Shown here: positions 18,037 through 27,029 of the stretch, piece after piece
Position numbering within the stretch: the first letter of the stretch is position 1
Layout: every line of letters begins with the position of its first letter
Assembly (NCBI GenBank): GCA_003612485.1
Contig: RAZA01000019.1
Location: 16,119 to 80,118, forward strand
DNA: 64,000 bases
DNA from: a bacterium D16-50
GTDB taxonomy: Bacteria > Bacillota > Clostridia > Lachnospirales > Lachnospiraceae
Direction: 5' to 3'
Notes under the pieces: model-generated
The model's database searches: none
Told to the model about the DNA's origin: nothing
Seen by the model: the letters and a program-made list of their open reading frames with translations, nothing else
Position numbers and translations under genes: made by a program

Positions 18037-19203
18037 ATGAGCGATAATTTGGACGAGATGTTAAAGGAAACCCCTACTCTGACCCTTTCTCCTTTTACAG
18101 AAGAAACACCTGCGCCGGAACTGCCGACCGTGAAGGAAGAAGCGCCCAAGGCGCCTGAGATGGTGCTGACTCCGGCAGAGCAGAAGATGGTAGACGACTT
18201 CGCCGCCCAGATCGACATCACCAACACCCAGCTGGTGCTGCAGTACGGCGCCGGCAGCCAGAAGAAGATCGCGGACTTCTCGGAGAACGCCCTGAGCAAT
18301 GTGCGCACCAAGGACATGGGCGAGATCGGCCAGATGCTCACCGATGTGGTGGCGGAGCTGAAGGATTTCAACGACGACGAGGAAGAAAAGGGCTTTCTGG
18401 GATTCTTCAAAAAGACCAGCAACAAACTGGAGAACATGAAGATCAAATATGACAAGGCCGAGAGCAACATCAACAAGATCTGCAAGGTCATGGAGGACCA
18501 TCAGGTGACGCTGCTGAAAGACGCAGCCATGCTGGACAAAATGTATGAGCTGAACCTGAACTATTTCAAGGAACTCTCCATGTACATTCTGGCGGGCAAG
18601 CAGAAGCTGGAGCAGGCCAGAAACGTGGAGCTGCCCGCCCTTCTGGCAAAGGCGGAGCAGAGCCAGCTGCCCGAGGACACCCAGGCGGCAAACGACTTTG
18701 CCTCCATGTGCGACCGTTTTGAGAAGAAGATCTACGATCTGGAGCTCACCAGAACCATCTCCATGCAGATGGCTCCCCAGATCCGCCTGATCCAGAACAA
18801 TGATACCGCCATGTCGGAAAAGATCCAGTCCACTCTGGTAAATACCATTCCTCTGTGGAAGAGCCAGATGGTCATCGCCATAGGCTTGAGCCATTCCAGC
18901 GATGCCGCCAAGGCCCAGAAGGAGGTCACCGACATGACCAACGCACTGCTGAAAAAGAATGCGGAGACTTTGAAGGTGGCTACCATCGAGACCGCCAGAG
19001 AGAGCGAGCGGGGCATCGTGGACATTGAGACCCTCACCGCCACCAACAAGACCCTGATCAGCACTCTGGACGAGGTGCTGAAGATTCAGGAGGACGGACG
19101 GGCCAAGCGCAGAAGCGCAGAGCAGGAGCTGGTGCGCATCGAGGAGGAGATGCGCCAAAAGCTCCTGACGGTGAGCCGCAGCGGCAGAAGCGCAAATGCA
19201 TAA
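18037..19203 (+). CDS. telA: TelA family protein (toxic anion resistance)
   Basis: A 388-residue, almost entirely helical soluble protein of the TelA/KlaA family (PF05816). Members are linked to tellurite and cell-envelope stress resistance. Family features include QIDITNTQLVLQYGAGSQKK, MGEIGQMLTDVVAELKDF, FFKKTSNKLENMKIKYDKAE, and the C-terminal TLISTLDEVLKIQEDGRAKR. The start has GGAGGA 7 bases upstream. It follows xpaC closely and ends at an intrinsic terminator, so the two form an operon. A long antisense frame (18061-19251) is a shadow. Function in this organism is inferred from family only. Confidence 0.92.
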   Translation: MSDNLDEMLKETPTLTLSPFTEETPAPELPTVKEEAPKAPEMVLTPAEQKMVDDFAAQIDITNTQLVLQYGAGSQKKIADFSENALSNVRTKDMGEIGQMLTDVVAELKDFNDDEEEKGFLGFFKKTSNKLENMKIKYDKAESNINKICKVMEDHQVTLLKDAAMLDKMYELNLNYFKELSMYILAGKQKLEQARNVELPALLAKAEQSQLPEDTQAANDFASMCDRFEKKIYDLELTRTISMQMAPQIRLIQNNDTAMSEKIQSTLVNTIPLWKSQMVIAIGLSHSSDAAKAQKEVTDMTNALLKKNAETLKVATIETARESERGIVDIETLTATNKTLISTLDEVLKIQEDGRAKRRSAEQELVRIEEEMRQKLLTVSRSGRSANA

Positions 19204-19237
19204 ATCCGGTTTTATCCATATTCCATTTCCATAAGCA

Positions 19238-19274
19238 AACCCCGTACACAAGTCAAAAGTGTACGGGGTTTTTT
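19238..19274 (+). terminator. intrinsic terminator after telA
   Basis: A perfect 12-bp stem (AACCCCGTACAC at 19238-19249 with its complement at 19259-19270) is followed by a run of T, 35 bp after the telA stop. Confidence 0.9.
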
Positions 19275-19295
19275 AAGCGGCACAGCGCGCTTTTG

Positions 19296-19760
19296 CTACT
19301 CCAGATATGCGTCGATCCGGGAAATCTCCCCGTTTCTAAGTTTCACCGCCAGATTTTCCCAACGAAGTCCCCCTGCACCTCACAGCGCTTTCCGTTCTCC
19401 AGAAGCGTCACGGAATACACCTTTGCACCGTCGGCGCCTTAAGTATTTTTACCGCTCTCATTGTGGTAGACCACCCTGCAGCCGCCGCAGAGGGTAAACC
19501 CGGCCTCGCCGGAATTGTAGAAGTAGTCCTCCCTCAGCCGGGGCGCAAGGGTAAATGTGAGCCTGCCCTCCTTTTGCCCGAAACCGCCCTCCCCCAGAAA
19601 TATGAAAATCCACATGGAAAACATCTCTACAGTGGAACCGGAGGTTGCTTGTGGATTGTCCGGCCAAATGCCGGTATCTGTGGGTTCCATTCCGTTTGTC
19701 TGCTCAAATTCGTTTTTGATCGTCAGCCAGTCTCCATAGACTAAACTTAAAAAAGAACGG
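19296..19760 (-). pseudogene. decayed 3' end of a larger gene
   Basis: Reading the minus strand, a continuous protein-like frame (VYGDWLTIKNEFEQ, then DNPQATSGSTVEMFSMWIFI, then GEAGFTLCGGCRVVYHN) is stopped by an in-frame TAA near 19441. It continues in the same frame as GADGAKVYSVTLLENGKR, then needs a frameshift near 19350 to reach AVKLRNGEISRIDAYLE and a final stop at 19296. No start is present at the upstream end. It looks like the C-terminal part of a carbohydrate-active or envelope enzyme, but I cannot name the family. The rest of the gene is gone and the tRNA terminator now lies just upstream. Confidence 0.6.
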
Positions 19761-19800
19761 AAACTTAAGGAAACATGGGCATTGCAGAAAAAAAGGCAGT

Positions 19801-19833
19801 AAAAAAACCCCGAATCAACTTCGGGGTTTTTTA
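19801..19833 (-). terminator. terminator of the tRNA-Glu/tRNA-Cys transcript
   Basis: An A-run, a stem of about 8 bp (ACCCCGAA with TTCGGGGT) and a T-run lie directly beyond the 3' end of tRNA-Cys. The symmetry means it could work in both directions. Confidence 0.85.
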
Positions 19834-19835
19834 AG

Positions 19836-19907
19836 AGGCGCAGACCGGATTTGAACCGGTGGATAACGGTGTTGCAGACCGGTGCCTTACCACTTGGCTA
19901 CTGCGCC
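19836..19907 (-). tRNA. tRNA-Cys (GCA)
   Basis: A full cloverleaf can be drawn: acceptor GGCGCAG with CTGCGCC, anticodon loop CTGCAAC giving GCA, T arm ACCGG-TTCAAAT-CCGGT, and discriminator U73, which is typical of Cys tRNAs. It lies 7 bp after tRNA-Glu and is not encoded with CCA. Confidence 0.95.
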
Positions 19908-19914
19908 TTATCAC

Positions 19915-19986
19915 TGACTCCAACGGGAATCGAACCCGTGTTACCGCCGTGAAAGGGCGATGTCTTAACCGCTTGACCATGGAGCC
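19915..19986 (-). tRNA. tRNA-Glu (TTC)
   Basis: Cloverleaf with acceptor GGCTCCA/TGGAGTC, anticodon loop CTTTCAC giving TTC, T arm CACGG-GTTCGAT-TCCCG and discriminator A. It is the first tRNA of a two-gene transcript. Confidence 0.95.
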
Positions 19987-20027
19987 CAATATCACTTTGG
20001 ACCTTTGCTTCAGTCTCAACGAATGCT

Positions 20028-20056
20028 ATGATACCATACTTCCTCTCATATTGCAA
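20028..20056 (-). promoter_or_regulatory. promoter of the tRNA-Glu/tRNA-Cys transcript
   Basis: TTGCAA (20051-20056) and TATCAT (20028-20033) on the minus strand are spaced by exactly 17 bp, about 40 bp upstream of tRNA-Glu. Confidence 0.7.
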
Positions 20057-20123
20057 GAGGAAATTTCACTTTTCCTATAGGACTTTTTCTGCACTTCCCT
20101 TTTTCGAGTTTTTTTGACAAAAA

Positions 20124-20882
20124 TCATGGTATCACCAGCTCCACCTCATTGTCCCTATAGATGATGTAGCCGTCCAGCTCCGCAAATATGGTCCATCCAT
20201 AGTCAGCCGCCGCCCCGTCAATCTCCCTATCCTCGCTGAGGATGACGAAATGGCAGCCCGCCGCTCTGGACAGAGGAACCAGCCGCTCCAGCTCTACGGA
20301 GTCCGTCTCCTCCATGATCTCATAAAACTCATCGGGCACCCCCATGACCACCTCTCTGCCATAGGGCATACAGACATAAGCCGAATACTGGCGCACATAC
20401 AGCAGCAGCTCCTTGGGAAACGCCGCCATGACCTCCCGGCCCGGAACCCGGATGGCATCACAGATATGCACCACGCTGTCCGGCACATGATAGCTGTTTT
20501 CCGCAAGGCTGTAAAGGGGGTTGACATACACCAGCTTCCCGGAGACCATGACGGTAAAAAAGGCCGCTGCCACAAAGGCGGCCCCCCGCCTGCCCTTGAG
20601 CCTGCCCGCTATCTCCGCTACACAGTAAGCTATCTCCATGATGACTGGCAGGATCCAGCAGGTGCGGAAATAGACCTCCTCCCCCATAAGCGCGCCCAGA
20701 AGCCTTGAAAACAAGGGGTTGAAGAACAGCAGCAATGTGACCAGCGGGGCGTACACAAACAAGATTCTTCTGGGTTTCCTCTTCTCATAGACAAACAAGT
20801 ACAGAAGCGCAAGCAGAAACCATATGAGCATCAGCCCCGTTCCCATATATTTCACAAAAGTCTCCAGCGCAAAGCTCCTCAT
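20124..20882 (-). CDS. membrane protein of unknown function, paired with the DUF6077-type gene
   Basis: A 252-residue protein with about four hydrophobic segments in its first half (YMGTGLMLIWFLLALLYLFV, ILFVYAPLVTLLLFFNPLF, WILPVIMEIAYCVAEIAG, AAFVAAAFFTVMVSGKLVYV). A soluble outer domain follows (HICDAIRVPGREVMAAFPKE, then YGWTIFAELDGYIIYRDNEV). The topology resembles the C-terminal half of large multi-spanning glycosyltransferase-like proteins. It starts 88 bp after the stop of the DUF6077-type gene, with GGAGAAAGGG upstream. Because both halves together would be about 605 residues, the two may be parts of what is one protein in relatives; the sequence here clearly encodes two. Function unknown. 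Confidence 0.7.
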   Translation of the reverse strand: MRSFALETFVKYMGTGLMLIWFLLALLYLFVYEKRKPRRILFVYAPLVTLLLFFNPLFSRLLGALMGEEVYFRTCWILPVIMEIAYCVAEIAGRLKGRRGAAFVAAAFFTVMVSGKLVYVNPLYSLAENSYHVPDSVVHICDAIRVPGREVMAAFPKELLLYVRQYSAYVCMPYGREVVMGVPDEFYEIMEETDSVELERLVPLSRAAGCHFVILSEDREIDGAAADYGWTIFAELDGYIIYRDNEVELVIP

Positions 20883-20970
20883 GCCGCCCCCTACCCTTTC
20901 TCCTTCCGGTTCCGCCTATTTACAAGACTGTATATGATCCTATTACCCAGAGCTTCAGCAAAATTCACCC

Positions 20971-22026
20971 TCAGCCCAGCAAGAAATACAGCGCGGCCAG
21001 ACCGCCGGGAATCACCGCGCAGCCCGCCATGGGCAGCAGCAGCTTCCACCTGCGGTAGGCCGCCGCGGTACAGCAGCCCAGAATGCCCAGCAGCATCCCT
21101 GCAACCTGCGTTCCCTGCGTGCTGCATAGGCACCCTGTGACCATAGCGCAGGCCGTCAGGAGCCAGTGCTTGGCGTCCACCGATTTATTGTCTTGAAGTC
21201 TTTCCATGAGTGTATAAAACAGTAAAAACAGAAACGGCACCACGATATTGGCAAGAACGGCCTTGCCCTGCGCCGTCCTCACCAGCAGAAAATTCTCTGC
21301 GCTGTAGAGGGAATAGCCGCCGAAGAGCACAAGGCATTCCAGCAGTACCATGAACAGCGGCAGCTTTCGGGAATCTCGCTTGAAAAGCCTTCTTCCGATC
21401 AAGAGATAAATTCCATAACTCATGACCATAAGCACCATGGGCAGCGCTATCTGCGCCACCGTCACCGCAGGCATTCCCGAAAGTCTGGACAAAAAAGATA
21501 TCCATATAGGGAAGGGCGCCAGAGCATGTCTCATGTCAAATATCGTGGTTCCTCCGGTGTAGGGATGCCTGAGATACATGGTATCAGCCTCCGCTGTGAC
21601 GGTAGATATGCTTACATAGAAGGCGTCATCACCCTCCTCATAAGCCAGCGCCCACGCCAGCACCAGCTGCACCAGCAGAAGCGCCGCCACAAGACACCAG
21701 AGGCCTATACCCAGAGGATCCTTTTTGTTCCGGTCTGCCGCCCCCCGCAGAGGCCAAAGCCCCTTCCTTCCCCGCCTGATATCCAGCCATAGAGCCAGCA
21801 ATATGATGCAGCCGGTAAATAGCAGGAAAATTCTCACCAAATTGGTGAAGCTTTCCTCCATCAGAATCATAGGCACGCTGATGAGCTCGAATCCCGCCCA
21901 CAGCAGAAACTGCCCGCTGACCCACCGAAACAACACCCCGTCCCATGATTTGCAGGCATTCCCAAAAACCCCTCCCGCCAGCAGAGGCACGCCCAAGAGC
22001 AAGAACCCAAGAATAGCAATCTGCAT
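20971..22026 (-). CDS. DUF6077-type multi-spanning membrane protein
   Basis: A 351-residue protein made almost wholly of membrane segments (eight or more). A loop with EEGDDAFYVSISTVTAEADT and YLRHPYTGGTTIFDMRHALA recalls the acidic and His residues of GT-C type glycosyltransferases. I assign DUF6077 from overall resemblance, not from a search. The ATG at 22026 or a TTG two codons upstream could be the start; AAAGGA lies upstream of both. It is in an operon with the 252-residue membrane protein, which may supply the missing C-terminal half. It may act on envelope glycans, but that is speculative. Confidence 0.65.
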   Translation of the reverse strand: MQIAILGFLLLGVPLLAGGVFGNACKSWDGVLFRWVSGQFLLWAGFELISVPMILMEESFTNLVRIFLLFTGCIILLALWLDIRRGRKGLWPLRGAADRNKKDPLGIGLWCLVAALLLVQLVLAWALAYEEGDDAFYVSISTVTAEADTMYLRHPYTGGTTIFDMRHALAPFPIWISFLSRLSGMPAVTVAQIALPMVLMVMSYGIYLLIGRRLFKRDSRKLPLFMVLLECLVLFGGYSLYSAENFLLVRTAQGKAVLANIVVPFLFLLFYTLMERLQDNKSVDAKHWLLTACAMVTGCLCSTQGTQVAGMLLGILGCCTAAAYRRWKLLLPMAGCAVIPGGLAALYFLLG

Positions 22027-22145
22027 CGCCAATCTGTCCTTTCCGATGTAATTTCATCTCGCGCCGGCTCTATATCCGTCCGAATTCCGGCCATCGGCCG
22101 TTTTCGTCTCCATGGCGCTCCCTTTCCTACCCGGCCCTATCCGGT

Positions 22146-22988
22146 TTAGGGCTCCCTGCGCAGAACTGCGATCTTGTTGGACATTCTCCGCAGAGGCGGA
22201 AAGAACCTGAGCACATGGTAGGAAGGGTACATCTCCTTCAGCCCTTCCATCAGGCTCACGTCCCTGACGGCCTTGAAACCCGTGGTGATGGCCGCCAGCT
22301 CCTTTGCGCTTCCGGCTCCCCAGCTGTACTTAAGCCTGCTTTCCCCGTCCACGTTCTCATAGCTGTTCTTCACCGTATACGGAGAAGCGATCTCCATATA
22401 GACCTCTGCCTCTTCAAAGCAGGTCCTAATGATCTTGAATATCTTCTGCAGCTTCTGCTTGTCCAGAAACATGCTCAGGCGCTGGGCCAGAATCAGCACG
22501 GGGCCAGCCTCCACCTTCTCCGCCCAGACAGAGTCCAAAACAGATCCTCCGATCAAAACGACCCTGTCATCCTCTGGCAGAAGCTGCCTTCTTGCCTCCA
22601 TGACTTCCGGCAGGTCCACGTCGTACCACCGGATCCTGCCATTGTCCACACGGTAGAACCGGGTGTCCATGCCGCAGCCCAGATTCACTATTCTGCCTTG
22701 GGGATGTCTCCTCACATAGTCCGCGGTCATCCTGTCCAGCAGAATCGCTCTGGCCAGAGCTCCTCTTCCCATGACGGAATCCCTCACCGGCCCAAGAGCC
22801 TCCTGATTCACCCCTTGGAAGCCCCCTTCCAGCCTCTTTACCAGCTCCGGCGCCATGGGGTCATACAGATAGCGCCCTTCCCTTCCGGACTCATTGGCCA
22901 TGGCGTATATGACCTGAAGCATACCCTCAGGAATGCCCTTCCTCTGAACCTTCTCGGTTGCCTCCGGATTTCCTTCCCGCTCAGCCAC
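22146..22988 (-). CDS. class I SAM-dependent methyltransferase (COG3315, LCMT/TcmP-like)
   Basis: A 280-residue methyltransferase. The SAM-binding motif is GRIVNLGCGMDTRFYRVDNG (about residues 98-117), followed by the acidic WYDVDLPEVMEARRQLLPED and VLILAQRLSMFLD. This set is that of the leucine carboxyl methyltransferase/O-methyltransferase group often annotated as polyketide-type methyltransferases. It starts with GTG at 22988, with GGAGAG upstream, and overlaps the end of pyrF by 8 bp, so it is translationally coupled to it. The substrate is unknown and a link to pyrimidine synthesis is not obvious. Confidence 0.88.
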   Translation of the reverse strand: MAEREGNPEATEKVQRKGIPEGMLQVIYAMANESGREGRYLYDPMAPELVKRLEGGFQGVNQEALGPVRDSVMGRGALARAILLDRMTADYVRRHPQGRIVNLGCGMDTRFYRVDNGRIRWYDVDLPEVMEARRQLLPEDDRVVLIGGSVLDSVWAEKVEAGPVLILAQRLSMFLDKQKLQKIFKIIRTCFEEAEVYMEIASPYTVKNSYENVDGESRLKYSWGAGSAKELAAITTGFKAVRDVSLMEGLKEMYPSYHVLRFFPPLRRMSNKIAVLRREP

Positions 22989-23961
22989 AGGCTCTCTCCA
23001 GCGCCGAAGCGATGTCCTCCCTCATGGCCAGAACCGCTTCTCTGGCCGCGTCCTTGTAGCCCTGTTCTCCAAAGCGTGCATACTGCTCCTGCTGGTACGC
23101 CGCTATGATGCCTCTGGAGGAATTGATGATGGCCCCCAGACCGTCCTCATTGAAGAAATGCACCAGATCGGCGCCCTTGCCTCCCTGAGCCCCATAGCCC
23201 GGAACCAGAATGAATGTCTTGGGCATGATCTTACGCAATGCCCGGCCCTGCTCCGGATAGGTGGCTCCCACCACAGCTCCTACATAGCTGTAGTTGCCTT
23301 TCTCCGGCATGCAGCCCGCGCCCCACGCAGCCACCTGCTCTCCTACGATCTCGTAAACGGGCCTGAACCCTTCCGCCACTTCTCCCAAGCCGCCCTCAGC
23401 CCCCGCCTCTCGCACCAGACGGTCCTGCAGCTCCCCGCTGCTGGGATTGGAAGTCTTCACCAATACAAATATTCCCTTCTTCTCCTCCGCGCATACCTTC
23501 ATGAAGGGTTTCACCCCGTCCGAGCCCAGATAAGGGTTCACGGTCACGAAATCCTCATTGAAGCCGCTGCAGAAGCTGCTGCCCACCTGTACCTTCCCAA
23601 GATGCCCCACAGCATAGGCCTCGGAGGTGGAACCGATATCCCCACGCTTGACGTCCCCGATAACCACCAGCCCTTTCTCTCTGCAGTAGTCCACCGTCCT
23701 CTTGAACACCAAAAGTCCGGGAATGCCGAACTGTTCGTACATGGCGATCTGAGGCTTCACCGCAGGCACCAGATCATATATGGCATCCACGATTCCCTTG
23801 TTGTACTGCCATATAGCCTCCGCCGCCCCTTCCAGCGTCTCGCCGCACTCCGAAAAAGCCGCCTGCCTGATATGCTCCGGCACGAACTTCATCATAGGAT
23901 CCAGCCCCACCACTATGGGCGCCTTCGTCTCCTGAATCTTTGATATCAGCCTATTGATCAT
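22981..23961 (-). CDS. pyrF: orotidine 5'-phosphate decarboxylase (subfamily 2)
   Basis: It catalyses the last step of UMP synthesis, OMP to UMP plus CO2. The active-site signature DVKRGDIGSTSEAYA is present, together with VGLDPMMKFVPEHI near the start and FILVPGYGAQGGKGADL for phosphate binding. At 326 residues it belongs to the longer subfamily. The open frame extends upstream, but ATG 23961 has GAGGGA upstream and gives the family N-terminus MINRLISKIQETKAPIVVG. No pyrD, pyrE or pyrK is adjacent; the only operon partner is the methyltransferase. Confidence 0.95.
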   Translation of the reverse strand: MINRLISKIQETKAPIVVGLDPMMKFVPEHIRQAAFSECGETLEGAAEAIWQYNKGIVDAIYDLVPAVKPQIAMYEQFGIPGLLVFKRTVDYCREKGLVVIGDVKRGDIGSTSEAYAVGHLGKVQVGSSFCSGFNEDFVTVNPYLGSDGVKPFMKVCAEEKKGIFVLVKTSNPSSGELQDRLVREAGAEGGLGEVAEGFRPVYEIVGEQVAAWGAGCMPEKGNYSYVGAVVGATYPEQGRALRKIMPKTFILVPGYGAQGGKGADLVHFFNEDGLGAIINSSRGIIAAYQQEQYARFGEQGYKDAAREAVLAMREDIASALERACG

Positions 23962-24213
23962 GTCTTCCCTCGTTTCCCCGGCATTCCCTGCCGCTGTATT
24001 TACCACCATCTTACCATTGCGAATAGTAAAAGTCAACGCAGACTCGGTTTCTTGCCCGGCGCCATGAATGTGTTTAGCAATCAGGGAACATACTAACAAA
24101 ATAATTGGTTTTATAAAAAACTATTTCTCGTACCATAAAAAAGATTAAAATGAATCTAGGAAAAATAAAGCATGGGGCAAAAAGAAGCAACGGCGGAAAG
24201 GAGGCGGCACCAT

Positions 24214-24576
24214 ATGACGGAACTGGGCACAAGGCTGGCTAATCTGCGGACAGAAAAGGGACTGACCCAGAAAAAGCTGGCAAGCCTCCTGAACATGTCC
24301 GGCGGAACCATATCCAACTATGAGAACGGCGTGCATTCCCCGGATCCCAACACTCTATGCCGGCTGGCCGACTTCTACTGCGTCACCACGGATTATCTGC
24401 TGGGGCGCACCAATTACCGTTATCCCCCGGATGTGCTCAAGGAATACGTGACCACCGACTTTACCATCCAAAATATGGTGAATATCATTCTGTCCTGGGA
24501 TCCCGCATCCCGAAACGCTCTTATCAAATATGTAAACTACCTGAACCAAGAGGCAAAATCGGAGAAGGGAGGCTGA
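24214..24576 (+). CDS. XRE family transcriptional regulator
   Basis: A 120-residue protein with an N-terminal Cro/CI helix-turn-helix (TRLANLRTEKGLTQKKLASL, then MSGGTISNYENGVHSPDPNT) and the usual DFYCVTTDYLLGRT ending. A C-terminal helix follows and may dimerise. The start at ATG 24214 is set by AAAGGAGG. It stands alone, divergent from pyrF, and ends at a terminator. Its target is unknown; autoregulation would be normal for the family. Confidence 0.9.
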   Translation: MTELGTRLANLRTEKGLTQKKLASLLNMSGGTISNYENGVHSPDPNTLCRLADFYCVTTDYLLGRTNYRYPPDVLKEYVTTDFTIQNMVNIILSWDPASRNALIKYVNYLNQEAKSEKGG

Positions 24577-24593
24577 CGCCCCCCTTCTTTTTT
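24563..24593 (+). terminator. intrinsic terminator after the XRE gene
   Basis: GAAGGGAGG and CCCCCCTTC form a stem with one imperfect position, overlapping the stop codon region and followed by a run of T. Confidence 0.7.
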
Positions 24594-24635
24594 ATTCATG
24601 ACAATACAAGACTCGCCAAGCGCGGCTTCTATTGT

Positions 24636-26216
24636 TTACGCCGTCTCTATCTTATAGAAGTTCAGCGCTGCAATCACCATAAAGATAAATGTGAACAAAC
24701 TCAGGAATACATCCATCAGAAGATACCCCTGCAGGACTCCTCCCACCGCCATGCCTATGACGCCGCCCACCACAGCCGCGCTTATGGCAATCCCCTGAAT
24801 GAACAACTGAAGCAGCTGCCTGCCAAACGCCCCCAGCGTGGCTCCTACCACTACCTCTGCCACAGCCAGCGCATACAGCTTGTTGGCCGACAGAACCACG
24901 TAAAAGACAATGCACAGCAGGATCTCCATGGGGGCCATCCCCATGACCACCCCTCCCGGAACGGTGATCAGACAAGCGTTCACCAGACTCTGCACATGCT
25001 GCATGGCCGTGGCGTTCATCAGCTTCCGAAAGGCTGAATCCGGAATCAGATACGTATAAGGGGACTTCAGCTCTTTGGCCCACTTGCCGTTCAAAGCCGT
25101 AAAGACAAAGATCAGATACCCTGACACCATGGGAATCACAAAGGGGCCGAAGGTCTCAAAGAAGCCGGAGCCCCTTTCTCTTGTGTACAGATACGCGACT
25201 CCTATGCCCGCCGCAAGGGCCATGAAAGTGCTGGTATCAAAGATAAAGTACTTGCTCTTCTTATATTCCAGCAGCTGCCTATAGAACAAGGCTCTTGCTC
25301 CCTGCCCTTTCCAGATCACACGGGCCTTTCCGAACTTCTGCTTCTTCCCAAGCCGCTTCTGGTTGTCCCCCTGCTTGCGGCTCTTCATTACTTCTTCATA
25401 ATCTTCCGCAAACTTCATGGCGTCCTCGTAGAATGCCCCCGTACACTTCATCCTCCAGGCCGCCAGCACCGCCCCCAGAAACAGAATCCCGTAAGCCGCT
25501 GTCACGGCCAGATTCAATGCATCAGGCCCCAGAAAAAGCAAATGCAGCACTCCGATATACCAGCCCACCACGGGCACCATCTTCACCATGTCGCTGTGGA
25601 GGAAAGATGCTGCCGCCTGCAGGCTTAAGCCCTCCTGAAAGTACCAATAGACCCCCATGGCCACCAGCACCAGCAGCAGTCCGTAGGCCCCTTTCACCAC
25701 CATGGCCCGCTGCTTCTCGCCCAGCTTCTCGGAACCGTAGAGCAGGATCATGATGCTTCCCTCCAGCAGATTCTCCACCACCAGAGAAAAGACGAAATAT
25801 ACAGCCAGACGCCAGAGGGACACTCCGAACACAACTCCGCCGCAGACCGCCGCAAAAACGTTCATCAGCACCTGTGCCACCAGCGTCTTAAGGTGGGCAT
25901 ACAGAAGCACTCTCTTGGGACTCACCGGAGAGGGAAACAGAAAATGCACGTCGCTGTTTCTGTACACCAGCCCCTTGCGCTTGGCATAGGCGATGAGGTT
26001 CCCCGGAATCATCCAGAATGCCATCACCGTCAGCACCGTGACCATTCCCTCAGGGGAATCCCCTCCTAGCTGCGCCGCGAACACCCGCAGCGAAAAAGGG
26101 AGAAACAACACATAAAACAAGAATAGGGCCACATAGAAATAAGTCACCGGCTTGCGCAGAGCGATCTTTATCCTATTGACCATAGTTTTCCTATAAAGAT
26201 ATCCTACTGCTCCCAT
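24636..26216 (-). CDS. ABC exporter permease (putative ABC exporter family)
   Basis: A 526-residue integral membrane protein with at least ten hydrophobic segments, for example VALFLFYVLFLPFSLRVFAA at the start and IAISAAVVGGVIGMAVGGVL near the end. It has a cytoplasmic basic loop (KRLGKKQKFGKARVIWKGQG) in the middle. It overlaps the ATPase gene by 13 bp, with GGAGG just before its ATG, so the two form one export pump. The substrate is unknown. Confidence 0.85.
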   Translation of the reverse strand: MGAVGYLYRKTMVNRIKIALRKPVTYFYVALFLFYVLFLPFSLRVFAAQLGGDSPEGMVTVLTVMAFWMIPGNLIAYAKRKGLVYRNSDVHFLFPSPVSPKRVLLYAHLKTLVAQVLMNVFAAVCGGVVFGVSLWRLAVYFVFSLVVENLLEGSIMILLYGSEKLGEKQRAMVVKGAYGLLLVLVAMGVYWYFQEGLSLQAAASFLHSDMVKMVPVVGWYIGVLHLLFLGPDALNLAVTAAYGILFLGAVLAAWRMKCTGAFYEDAMKFAEDYEEVMKSRKQGDNQKRLGKKQKFGKARVIWKGQGARALFYRQLLEYKKSKYFIFDTSTFMALAAGIGVAYLYTRERGSGFFETFGPFVIPMVSGYLIFVFTALNGKWAKELKSPYTYLIPDSAFRKLMNATAMQHVQSLVNACLITVPGGVVMGMAPMEILLCIVFYVVLSANKLYALAVAEVVVGATLGAFGRQLLQLFIQGIAISAAVVGGVIGMAVGGVLQGYLLMDVFLSLFTFIFMVIAALNFYKIETA

Positions 26217-26935
26217 GTCCCTCCCCCATTTCCTTCCGCCGTCTGCTCATGCCCCGTAACGGAGAAGTACAACTCGTCCAGATCCCCATTGCCCAGATCC
26301 TCTCTGGCGTAAGAGCCCCGAATACGTCCCTTTTCCATCACGAAAGTCACATCCCAAAGCTCCTTCACCATCTCCAGCATATGGGTGCTGATGAGTATGG
26401 TGCAGCCCTGCTCCCGCAGCTCAATAAGCAGCGCCTTCAGCTCCCTGATGGCTCCGGGATCCAGCCCCACCATGGGCTCGTCCAGCAAAATTACCTTGGG
26501 CCTGATAATCAGCGCGCAGCAGATACTGACCTTCTGCATCATCCCCTTGGAAAGCTCGTTCCCCAGCTTGTCCTGCTTGTCCCACAGCTCGAACCTCTCA
26601 AAAAGCGCCTTCAGCTCATCCTCATCCAATTCTACTCCGTAGGCTCTGGTGATGAATTCCATATGCTCCCGCACGGTCAGCGCGTCATACATATAGGGAA
26701 TCTCAGGCACATAGGCAAAACTCCTCTTTGCCTCCAGATCTCTGGAGTCCTGACCCTGAATGAGCACCTTCCCCGAAAACCGCAGCAGCCCGGCAATGCT
26801 CTTGATCACCGTGGACTTTCCCGCGCCGTTCGGGCCCAGCAAGATACCTACCTTGCCCGCAGGCACCACAAAGCTCACCTGATCCGCCGCAAGGGTCTTG
26901 CCGTATTTCTTTGACAGCCCAACTACCTCCAACAT
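26204..26935 (-). CDS. ABC transporter ATP-binding protein
   Basis: A 243-residue nucleotide-binding subunit with Walker A GPNGAGKST, a signature that reads LSKGMMQKV, Walker B VILLDEPMVGLDP and the H-loop His in LISTHMLEM. These are the features of ABC-2 type drug or lipid exporter ATPases. AAGGAGG precedes the ATG. It is followed by the permease it energises, with a 13-bp overlap. Confidence 0.92.
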   Translation of the reverse strand: MLEVVGLSKKYGKTLAADQVSFVVPAGKVGILLGPNGAGKSTVIKSIAGLLRFSGKVLIQGQDSRDLEAKRSFAYVPEIPYMYDALTVREHMEFITRAYGVELDEDELKALFERFELWDKQDKLGNELSKGMMQKVSICCALIIRPKVILLDEPMVGLDPGAIRELKALLIELREQGCTILISTHMLEMVKELWDVTFVMEKGRIRGSYAREDLGNGDLDELYFSVTGHEQTAEGNGGGTWEQ

Positions 26936-27029
26936 ATTTATACCTCCTTCCCCGCTTCAGCGGGCATCCATTTTTCCAGCCAAATCCCTGCCCCATGGTT
27001 TCCGGGCAGTCTCCCGGCGCCCTCATACC

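Noticed and set aside
18061..19251. 396-codon frame on the minus strand
   Set aside because: It is antisense to telA, which has clear family motifs, a ribosome binding site and a terminator; the His/Leu/Gln-rich product is typical of a shadow frame.
20124..22026. One frameshifted gene instead of two membrane protein genes
   Set aside because: The downstream frame has its own ATG and a good GGAGAAAGGG site after an 88-bp gap, so two genes are favoured, though a split of an ancestral gene is possible.
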